Below, one piece after another: positions 4,964 through 9,596 of a stretch of DNA of 9,596 bases. Source of the stretch: Candidatus Woesearchaeota archaeon (GTDB taxonomy: Archaea; Nanobdellota; Nanobdellia; Woesearchaeales; DSVV01); assembly GCA_016215305.1 (NCBI GenBank), contig JACRKI010000105.1:1-9596 (forward strand). The letters run 5' to 3'. The position numbers were made by a program, and so were the translations under genes. Each line of letters starts with the position of its first letter. The first letter of the stretch is position 1. A model generated the notes under the pieces. That model had not been told where the DNA came from. It was given only the letters and a program-made list of their open reading frames with translations, and ran no database searches.

Positions 4964-5740
4964 TTACAATTTATTTCTCATCAATTCAGCGTGACTCATG
5001 GAAAGATCAATCATCCTGCCAATGTCTTCTACTGTCAGCGCTGCATCGCCGCCTTTCTGGAGCGAACAAATGGTGCCATCTGCTGTTGACGTCACTGTCA
5101 AACGCGCATCATAGCATTCCATTTCTTCCTGCAATGGATCCACAATGAAATGCTTTCCAATTTTAAAAACAGTAATCGGAATTGGCGTTTTGCTGAGCGG
5201 CAATTTCTCTCCTGTCTTGTCTTTGTAATTCACTTCAATGCCATCATAACTCGGAAGCACCGCGTCCTGCAACGCCGCAATTGCCGCAAGGCCTGCCGCA
5301 TCCACAAGATTTCCCGCGTCATTAATGGTACACACATCAACAGAAACTGCCCAGACATGCTCTCCTTTTTTGATGCACAACGCTTTGACATCGAGCGCTT
5401 TGCTTTCCCGCAATCCCCTATCAACAACCCGCGCAAGTTCAATGGATTCAATGCCTGGCGGACCTGCTTCAAATCGCGGACTTGACAATGGCAGAAGCTC
5501 CGCATTCACCATAATAATTCCTTCTTCTGGCGTATCAGGGAATGGTTTCTCGACAGAAAGTTTGACTCCCGCGACCACAACTGTTTCTCCAATCCTGACT
5601 TGCGCAGATCCTTCTGCTGTGTTCGCAATGCCGTAGGTAACTTCAACGTCACGATATTGTTCAAGAGATCTGCCATCCAATCGGACGCCAACGTCTAATG
5701 CTTTGAGCAAATGTTCTCGTGCTGGATTTTTCTTACTCAT
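4964..5740 (-). CDS. rrp42: Exosome complex ring subunit Rrp42
   Basis: RNase PH-fold subunit without its own phosphorolytic site; three Rrp42 and three Rrp41 form the hexameric ring that degrades and tails RNA 3' ends. The 258 residues match archaeal Rrp42: VRLDGRSLEQYRDVEV at the start, GSAQVRIGETVVVAGVKL, the long PLSSPRFEAGPPG loop, and LVDAAGLAAIAAL in the second half. Where Rrp41 has its catalytic Asp, this protein reads ECYDARLTVTSTADG, the usual Rrp42 form. I chose ATG 5740, which has GGTGA at 5 nt; TTG 5752 and GTG 5749 would give a few more residues. Its start overlaps the rrp41 stop by 8 nt (ATGAGTAA), so translation is probably coupled. Last gene before the terminator. Confidence 0.93.
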   Translation of the reverse strand: MSKKNPAREHLLKALDVGVRLDGRSLEQYRDVEVTYGIANTAEGSAQVRIGETVVVAGVKLSVEKPFPDTPEEGIIMVNAELLPLSSPRFEAGPPGIESIELARVVDRGLRESKALDVKALCIKKGEHVWAVSVDVCTINDAGNLVDAAGLAAIAALQDAVLPSYDGIEVNYKDKTGEKLPLSKTPIPITVFKIGKHFIVDPLQEEMECYDARLTVTSTADGTICSLQKGGDAALTVEDIGRMIDLSMSHAELMRNKL

Positions 5741-6455
5741 TTTGTTCACCAACTGTTTTGTATTTGTCTTTCAACGCTCTTTTTTGAATTTCAATGATTT
5801 CCTGACACGCTTTTTCTCCAAGCTTGAGCCCTTCAATCAAATGTTCTTTTGTAATTTCTCCATCCATCTGAAGCAACGATAACTCCTGCGTTGAAGGAAT
5901 ATACGCAATCGGAATGTCCGCAACTCCTTCTTCACATTCATACGCTTCTTCAAGATAATCGAGGTCAATCACTAATGTGCCATCAACACTTCCGACGGAA
6001 ATTGCAGCAACCAAATCTTTCATTGGAATGCCCGCATCCGCGAGCGCAATAGACGCCGCGCAAATTCCCGCGCAACGACTGCCTGCATCTGTCTGCGGCA
6101 ACTCGATAAAAACGTCGATGACAGCATTCGGAAATTCCCGCAAGTCAACAACAGGCAACAATGCCTTTTCTGTGACAAGCGAAATTTCTTTTGCCCGCCT
6201 GTTTTGTCCCGGCCTTACCCTGTTGCCCATTCCCGCGAACGGCATCATGTTGTAATTGCAGCGCAAAACTCCTGTGCTTGGATCCTGCAAAAATTTTGGA
6301 TGCATTTCCCGCGGACCATACACTGCCGCATACGCAACCGTGTTTCCAATCTTAAAATAGCCAGACCCATCTGCATTTTTGATGACTCCTGCTTTTGCTT
6401 CTATCGGCCGAATCTCAAATTGTTTTCGACCGTCTAATCGTTTTGTATATGTCAT
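5733..6455 (-). CDS. rrp41: Exosome complex catalytic subunit Rrp41
   Basis: Active RNase PH-type subunit: phosphate-dependent 3'-5' RNA degradation and the reverse tailing reaction, working only as a dimer with Rrp42. The 240 residues carry the family start KRLDGRKQFEIRPIEA, the phosphate/RNA-binding NRRAKEIS (R86, R87), QTDAGSRCAGICAAS (121-135) and the catalytic region VADIPIAYIPS, where D180 aligns with the active-site Asp (D182 in Sulfolobus Rrp41). LLQMDGEI follows, as usual. A hairpin (6455-6493) reaches into the start codon. GAGGAG (6466-6471), inside that hairpin and 10 nt before ATG, is the only likely ribosome-binding site. A 3' extension (KDKYKTVGEQNE) overlaps rrp42 by 8 nt. Confidence 0.95.
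   Translation of the reverse strand: MTYTKRLDGRKQFEIRPIEAKAGVIKNADGSGYFKIGNTVAYAAVYGPREMHPKFLQDPSTGVLRCNYNMMPFAGMGNRVRPGQNRRAKEISLVTEKALLPVVDLREFPNAVIDVFIELPQTDAGSRCAGICAASIALADAGIPMKDLVAAISVGSVDGTLVIDLDYLEEAYECEEGVADIPIAYIPSTQELSLLQMDGEITKEHLIEGLKLGEKACQEIIEIQKRALKDKYKTVGEQNE
5745..5749 (-). promoter_or_regulatory. Shine-Dalgarno that chooses ATG 5740 of rrp42
   Basis: GGTGA on the minus strand, 4-5 nt before ATG 5740 and within the last codons of rrp41. It argues against the upstream TTG or GTG starts, which would lie on top of it. Confidence 0.5.
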
Positions 6456-6493
6456 AAAAATCTTTCTCCTCGCTTCGCTCGGAAAGATTTTTA
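6455..6493 (-). repeat. Intergenic GAA hairpin C, at the rrp41 start
   Basis: Arms TAAAAATCTTTC (6455-6466) and GAAAGATTTTTA (6482-6493) pair for 12 bp, the longest arms in the set. On the minus strand the interior reads GA-GC-GAA-GC-GA: the same short stem, GAA loop and tandem G.A as in the other copies, but without CAT/ATG. The arm includes the first base of the rrp41 AUG and half of the GAGGAG ribosome-binding site, so the fold could gate translation. The 99 nt between rrp4 and rrp41 hold nothing else clear. Confidence 0.7.
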
Positions 6494-6554
6494 CTTCCGA
6501 ACATGTGCGAACTTTTTCTTTTTTATTATTCCTCTTTATTTTTCATTCATTATT

Positions 6555-7349
6555 TTATTGGGTGTTGTTCTCGTCATATGGTTCTTGTGAATCATAAGAA
6601 TTTCCTTGTGATCCTTGTTCCTGACCGTCCTGCTCTCCTTCCTGAAATGCCGGCGCCGCAATCTTGCCGCAGGTTTTTTCGAGATATTCTGTGATTCGTT
6701 CTGTTAATCCTGAAACGTGCGATTCACTTTCGATTTTTCTCATTGTTTCAATCGCAATCACTTCATTTTTTGGATCTCCCTGCAACCAAATCAAGCCATT
6801 CTGACCCACAATAATTTTGCAGCCAGTCGCGTTCTTGATTAAGCTCACCATCGAACCCTGCTTGCCAATAATTCTTGGCACTTTGTTGCAGTTCACCGTA
6901 ATGATTCTGCCGCCATACAATTTTCTTAATCCCGGACCTTTTGTGGAAAGATCAACGAGTTTTTGTGACGTGACATTCACAATCTTCGCGACAACACAAT
7001 CGCCCAAATTAAAAAACTGCGTCAAATCCGCTCCTCTCGCAATGAAATCGCTTGTCGCGTCTTTCATGGACAACATCGCGCTATACGCGCAATTGATTTC
7101 CATGCGCCAACCCATCATCGTGACGTCAATAACTTTTCCAATGATGACATCATTTCGCTTTGGCATGTATCTTCCACTCAGTGGAATAATCTTTAACGCT
7201 CTGCCATCCACTGTTAAAAGGCCAAGCTTGCCAGCGAGGACATGCTGGTCTTTTCTATACGCGCCCTGCCCTGGAAGAAAGTCAAGACCTTCCGCGATCT
7301 GCTCCCCTGGGACAACGACACTTCGTTCTTCAACTAACAATTTTCCCAT
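6555..7349 (-). CDS. rrp4: Exosome RNA-binding cap subunit Rrp4
   Basis: Three Rrp4 (or Csl4) subunits cap the exosome ring and guide RNA into it. The 264 residues show the family order: N-terminal domain with VVVPGEQIAEGLDF (about 11-24) and KIIPLSGRYMPKRNDVIIG (53-71); S1 domain about 66-136; KH domain about 145-215 with the GxxG loop as GKQG (162-165) after VPRIIGKQG. A final segment (about 236-264) is low-complexity, rich in Gln, Gly, Glu and Asp (EGEQDGQEQGSQ), longer than the globular core needs. ATG 7349 is preceded by hairpin D and four A; no Shine-Dalgarno lies at normal distance, only GAAGGT on the far side of the hairpin. Confidence 0.94.
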   Translation of the reverse strand: MGKLLVEERSVVVPGEQIAEGLDFLPGQGAYRKDQHVLAGKLGLLTVDGRALKIIPLSGRYMPKRNDVIIGKVIDVTMMGWRMEINCAYSAMLSMKDATSDFIARGADLTQFFNLGDCVVAKIVNVTSQKLVDLSTKGPGLRKLYGGRIITVNCNKVPRIIGKQGSMVSLIKNATGCKIIVGQNGLIWLQGDPKNEVIAIETMRKIESESHVSGLTERITEYLEKTCGKIAAPAFQEGEQDGQEQGSQGNSYDSQEPYDENNTQ

Positions 7350-7353
7350 TTTT

Positions 7354-7393
7354 TAAAAATTCTCACATTCACTACGTTCATGAAGAATTTTTA
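7354..7393 (-). repeat. Intergenic GAA-family hairpin D, before rrp4
   Basis: Arms TAAAAATTCT (7354-7363) and AGAATTTTTA (7384-7393) pair for 10 bp. CAT/ATG (7366-7368/7380-7382), TC/TC internal loop, and AC/GT with loop TAC (GTA on minus). Its base is 4 nt from the rrp4 AUG; GAAGG (7394-7398) abuts the other side. The arms match those of copies A and E, while the apical stem is shorter. Confidence 0.7.
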
Positions 7394-7417
7394 CCTTCAT
7401 TAACGATTAAAATGTTG

Positions 7418-7430
7418 ATTTTATTCACCT
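7418..7430 (-). repeat. 13-nt SD-like repeat, first copy
   Basis: Minus-strand AGGTGAATAAAAT occurs here and again at 8303-8315, in both cases upstream of a hairpin and a start codon (rrp4 and SBDS, 69 and 84 nt away). It contains an AGGTGA ribosome-binding core but no ATG at a usable distance. It may be a relict start, an initiation site using an unusual codon (ATC here, ATT at the second copy), or chance. Confidence 0.4.
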
Positions 7431-7462
7431 TGTTTTTATTTTTCACTCTTTTTTATCTTAAT

Positions 7463-7506
7463 TAAAATCCTTCATGAGTACTAAAAGTACGAATGTAAGG
7501 ATTTTA
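7463..7506 (+). repeat. Intergenic hairpin F, reversed, after the SBDS stop
   Basis: Arms TAAAATCCTT (7463-7472) and AAGGATTTTA (7497-7506) pair for 10 bp. CAT/ATG (7473-7475/7493-7495) is followed by GA/GA on the plus strand, then GTAC/GTAC (7478-7481/7487-7490) with loop TAAAA. The tandem G.A strand is plus here, opposite to the other copies. It lies 5 nt after the SBDS stop, so it ends a gene and does not precede a start. Confidence 0.65.
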
Positions 7507-7511
7507 TACAA

Positions 7512-8219
7512 TTATACCTTCTCAATCTTGAGTGTTTCAATTTGCACCGCGCCATGCGTCATGCTGTTCAACTTCTCAAACATTTCTGTCTGCATGCCTG
7601 CCGGAATCTCCACTGTTCCTTTCCAACTGCCATCATTCAACCACTCTTCTTTCATGATATGCCCATACCCTTTGACCGCACCATACCCTTTTCCCGCATA
7701 CTGCGACGGGATGATGACAGACAATTGTTTTCTCTCGAATTTGAGCGGCAAAATCACCTGAAGTTTTTTCAAGATGTCCGGGATCTGCTCCATCGCATCC
7801 TTATGCTCTTCAATGTGAATTTTCGCTTCTTCAAACGCAAGCTCTAATCTTTGCGGCGGATGCGGAATATGTGTTTTTGGATCCACCCCATTTCTATGAA
7901 TATACGCCATGATCTGTCTGCGTTTTTCGTCCTGCTCTTTGCCTTTATGCTCTGCAGTGACCTGAATCTCTCCTTTCTTTAGGATGATTTTTGCAATCTC
8001 TTCGTGATCTTCTGTGCCGAAAATTTCGCTCATCCGATGCTGGCTCGCGACAATGCCACGCTTCGCGTCACTGAATATTTTTTCTGACGCAAGGACATCG
8101 CTTACATCCGCTGTTTTTCCCTGCCGAAACAAAAGCGCACTGTCACAATCAACGAGGATTTCATACTTGTCTCCATGTGTTTTCAATCTCGCAATAACTG
8201 CTTTATCAACATCTACCAT
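7512..8219 (-). CDS. Ribosome maturation protein SBDS (Sdo1 homologue)
   Basis: Archaeal orthologue of the Shwachman-Bodian-Diamond protein, a cytosolic large-subunit maturation factor. The 235 residues carry the N-terminal domain (about 1-90) with VDVDKAVIARLKTHGDKYEILVD and KIFSDAKRGIVAS, a three-helix middle domain with GEIQVTAEHKGKEQDEKRRQ and IHRNGVDPKTHIPHPPQRLE, and a C-terminal ferredoxin-like domain (LPLKFERKQLSVIIPSQYAG). I chose ATG 8219 because VDVDKAVIARL matches the usual N-terminus. An ATG at 8237 would add six residues and lies within hairpin E behind GGGAG only 3 nt away. It sits between psmA and rrp4, its standard place in archaea. Confidence 0.93.
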   Translation of the reverse strand: MVDVDKAVIARLKTHGDKYEILVDCDSALLFRQGKTADVSDVLASEKIFSDAKRGIVASQHRMSEIFGTEDHEEIAKIILKKGEIQVTAEHKGKEQDEKRRQIMAYIHRNGVDPKTHIPHPPQRLELAFEEAKIHIEEHKDAMEQIPDILKKLQVILPLKFERKQLSVIIPSQYAGKGYGAVKGYGHIMKEEWLNDGSWKGTVEIPAGMQTEMFEKLNSMTHGAVQIETLKIEKV

Positions 8220-8222
8220 TTT

Positions 8223-8270
8223 AAAAAATTCTAACATTCACTCCCTTCGTTCGTTCATGAAGAATTTTTT
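8223..8270 (-). repeat. Intergenic GAA-family hairpin E, before SBDS
   Basis: Arms AAAAAATTCT (8223-8232) and AGAATTTTTT (8261-8270) pair for 10 bp. CAT/ATG (8235-8237/8257-8259), TC/TC internal loop, AC/GT, and a larger loop of 11 nt. Its base is 3 nt before the preferred SBDS AUG. On the transcript the hairpin contains a 7-codon frame (ATG 8259 to TGA) whose stop overlaps ATG 8237. Confidence 0.65.
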
Positions 8271-8302
8271 TGAATCCATCATAACCAAAGCAAATGCCAG
8301 TA

Positions 8303-8315
8303 ATTTTATTCACCT
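8303..8315 (-). repeat. 13-nt SD-like repeat, second copy
   Basis: AGGTGAATAAAAT on the minus strand, directly after the psmA TAG stop; partner of the copy at 7418-7430. Its AGGTGA has no ATG at normal spacing; an ATT lies 5 nt downstream. Confidence 0.4.
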
Positions 8316-9065
8316 CTATTTTTTTGTTTTTCCTGTGAGTTCTGCGTAAATCTGACTTATTTTTTGTTTTGGCGCCCTCGTGAACTCTTTCTTTTGCTTT
8401 CTAATGAACACGCAATCCACCCGGTCAATACTGAAGTTTTCTTTTAAGACTAACTGAAGTGTTTTGACTGCCAATTTCATCCCATCTTCAAGATTCAAAG
8501 AGTCTTTGTACTCTTTATGAAGTATTTCTTCTCCTTCCTGCTCTCCTTCTCCAATGACTGTCGCCCTATATTCGAAAAAAATTCCTGTTGGATCTGTTTC
8601 ATACAAGTGCGGCCCGTCAATGTCAATTCCCGCGACTAAGAGTGAAACTCCAAATGGTCTCAGGCCACCACTTTGTGTCGTGATCTGCTTCAAATCGCAA
8701 ATGTCTTTGACAATGCTTAACGTGTCAATGGGACTGTCGAACGTCACTCTATATTGCTGCGCCTTGAGCTGCGCTCTTTCGATAAGCACTCTCGCGTCTG
8801 AAAGGATTCCTGCCGCGGTTGCCGCCATGTGTTCGTCAATCTGGAAAATTTTCTGCACGGATTCCGCAACGACCAATGGATCCACAATTCTTTTGTCTGT
8901 GACTAACAAAAGACCATCTGTGCACACCATGCCAATCGCAGTTGAACCCTGCTTGACTGTTTTTTTCGCGTACTCGACTTGCAAAAGTCGTCCGTCTGGA
9001 CTAAACATTGTTATTGCTCTATCATATCCCATCATCTGATGATTCATTTGCGGCTGCGGCTGCAT
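8316..9065 (-). CDS. psmA: 20S proteasome subunit alpha
   Basis: Outer-ring subunit of the archaeal 20S proteasome; seven copies gate entry to the beta chamber and dock the ATPase ring. The 249 residues show MGYDRAITMFSPDGRLLQVEYA (12-33), containing the gate YDR motif and the alpha-subunit signature, then VKQGSTAIG, and KRIVDPLVVAESVQKIFQID, where K72 likely corresponds to the lysine that receives the ATPase HbYX tails. GGLRPFGVSLLVAGID and LYETDPTG follow in the usual order. The N-terminus carries an extra Gln/Pro/Met stretch (MQPQPQMNHQ). ATG 9065 has a strong Shine-Dalgarno GAGGTGG (9072-9078) at 6 nt. No beta subunit is in the window. Confidence 0.96.
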   Translation of the reverse strand: MQPQPQMNHQMMGYDRAITMFSPDGRLLQVEYAKKTVKQGSTAIGMVCTDGLLLVTDKRIVDPLVVAESVQKIFQIDEHMAATAAGILSDARVLIERAQLKAQQYRVTFDSPIDTLSIVKDICDLKQITTQSGGLRPFGVSLLVAGIDIDGPHLYETDPTGIFFEYRATVIGEGEQEGEEILHKEYKDSLNLEDGMKLAVKTLQLVLKENFSIDRVDCVFIRKQKKEFTRAPKQKISQIYAELTGKTKK

Positions 9066-9142
9066 AAAATTCCACCTCGATTATTTTTTATTCTTTGATT
9101 CGCCTGACTGCTTTCTCAGGAACTAGCCTCGCTTCTGTATTT

Positions 9143-9183
9143 CTAACGCAAAGCGTTAGTAATCCTTTGAGCAAAGCCCAAAG
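9143..9183 (-). promoter_or_regulatory. Tandem hairpins in the psmA leader
   Basis: On the minus strand, CTTTGGGC-TTT-GCTCAAAG (9183-9165) is followed 5 nt later by CTAACGC-TTT-GCGTTAG (9159-9143). Both have a GC-UUU-GC tip. One opposition is G.U in minus-strand RNA but A.C on plus, pointing to function as minus-strand RNA, i.e. in the psmA leader or the pop5-psmA intercistronic RNA. A T-rich/T-poor promoter-like region (9203-9222) lies upstream. Confidence 0.5.
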
Positions 9184-9202
9184 TATCTTCATGTATTTTT
9201 TA

Positions 9203-9222
9203 TTATTTTAAAAATAAATAAT
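9203..9222 (-). promoter_or_regulatory. Possible promoter of psmA and downstream genes
   Basis: An A/T-only stretch on the minus strand (TTATTTATTTTTAAAATAAT) in the 251-nt gap between pop5 and psmA. It offers TATA-like sites that would start transcription near 9180, just ahead of the tandem hairpins. The gap is by far the widest in the superoperon, which supports an internal promoter. The exact box cannot be picked. Confidence 0.35.
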
Positions 9223-9316
9223 AATTACATGCCATCGTATTTGCGTTGCTTGTGCGTGTTTTCTTTTTCTTGTTCGTGTGTTTTCTGTGCTTATTCCTAA
9301 GTTCTTTCTTATTTTT

Positions 9317-9596
9317 TCACTTTATTTTCGCTGCAGCCTTATTCAACATCCCTGACGCTGCAATGCTTCTGATAATGACTCTTTGATTATCAATGTGCGT
9401 AATGAAAATCAATGCTGCTTTGACTTTATTCAACATCGTATGACTCGTTCTGAGAAGACCTTTGTTCTGATTGTTTTTCACAAACAATAATCCTGTTTCT
9501 GCCAACCCATTGATGCCGACATAGTCTTTCACCGCGGCAGTGATGGCTCTCTTCACACTGCTCCACTGCACTTCTTTGTCTGCCAGCACCTCAAAG
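9317..9596 (-). CDS. rnp2: RNase P protein subunit Pop5/Rnp2-like, C-terminal part (start beyond the right edge)
   Basis: The frame stays open to the right edge (93 codons seen, beginning FEVLADKEVQW), so the N-terminus is missing. The pattern W-(x)n-VKRAITAAVKDYVG, then GLLRTSHTMLNKVKAALIFI, then VIIRSIAASGMLNKA matches the Pop5 fold: an aligned archaeal Pop5 has GIIR..H..V...RAAL and a final SGT motif, here ASGM. Pop5 binds RNase P RNA with Rpp30 and helps mature tRNA 5' ends. In archaea RNase P protein genes often sit ahead of psmA and SBDS in the exosome superoperon, which supports the call. The protein ends soon after the SG motif (NKAAAKIK). The GTG at 9589 is not needed as a start, since the frame continues past it. 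Confidence 0.75.
   Translation of the reverse strand, partial: FEVLADKEVQWSSVKRAITAAVKDYVGINGLAETGLLFVKNNQNKGLLRTSHTMLNKVKAALIFITHIDNQRVIIRSIAASGMLNKAAAKIK

Noticed and set aside
8220..8237. ATG 8237 as the SBDS start
   Set aside because: It would add six residues (MLEFFK) ahead of the conserved N-terminus, its GGGAG is only 3 nt away, and it lies inside a recurrent hairpin. It is not fully excluded.
3435..8271. CRISPR array
   Set aside because: The hairpins are hundreds to thousands of bases apart, vary in arm sequence and have genes between them; there is no regular spacer pattern.
3435..8271. True kink-turns in the hairpins
   Set aside because: The tandem G.A is in a symmetrical 2x2 internal loop; the 3-nt bulge that defines a kink-turn is absent, so only a general resemblance is claimed.
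4670..9236. Shared 12-mer AATTACATGCCA near 4666 and 9225
   Set aside because: A 12-base match in A/T-rich spacers of a 9.6-kb window is within chance, and the surroundings differ.

Overview
The window reads as archaeal chromosome, most likely from a small-genome (DPANN-type) archaeon. The grounds are an archaeal RNA exosome set (Rrp4, Rrp41, Rrp42), proteasome alpha, SBDS, an RNase P Pop5-like subunit, an LSm protein next to ribosomal protein eL37, TATA-type promoters at the expected distances, T-rich terminators, and a methanogen/DPANN-style S-layer precursor. The lineage call (Woesearchaeota/Pacearchaeota-like) is inference from style and is not proven here.

Layout. 1-881 (-): 5' portion of an S-layer precursor gene that runs off the left edge, preceded by an apparent ~180-nt structured leader with three TCTAGGCT direct repeats. 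1412-1495 (+): tRNA-Leu(UAG). 1536-2858 (-): family 2 glycosyltransferase with C-terminal TPRs. 2944-3248 (+): two tiny membrane proteins coupled by an ATGA overlap and divergent from the glycosyltransferase. 3261-3724 (-): LSm protein and ribosomal protein eL37. 3919-4556 (+): a helical soluble protein and a 47-residue single-span membrane protein, both unrecognised. 4590-4915: a gene-free convergent gap holding four hairpins with a possible loop-loop contact, a candidate structured RNA. 4964-9596 (-): an exosome/proteasome superoperon in transcription order pop5 (partial), psmA, SBDS, rrp4, rrp41, rrp42, ending in a long T-rich tract.

The superoperon groups RNA 3' trimming (exosome ring plus Rrp4 cap), tRNA 5' processing (RNase P), ribosome maturation (SBDS) and protein turnover (20S proteasome). 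The LSm-eL37 unit next door is also RNA/ribosome related. The S-layer gene and the glycosyltransferase may act together in the cell envelope, but this is only suggested by proximity.

The most unusual signal is a family of six intergenic hairpins. Their outer arms differ in sequence but stay perfectly complementary. Their core on the GA-bearing strand is CAUGA-stem-loop-stem-GAAUG, with a tandem G.A internal loop and usually a GAA loop. Four of them sit 0-4 nt upstream of the start codons of rpl37e, rrp41, rrp4 and SBDS. Most other genes here carry an ordinary Shine-Dalgarno and no such hairpin. At rpl37e a strong Shine-Dalgarno lies directly on the far side of the hairpin, so the folded stem could bring it next to the AUG.
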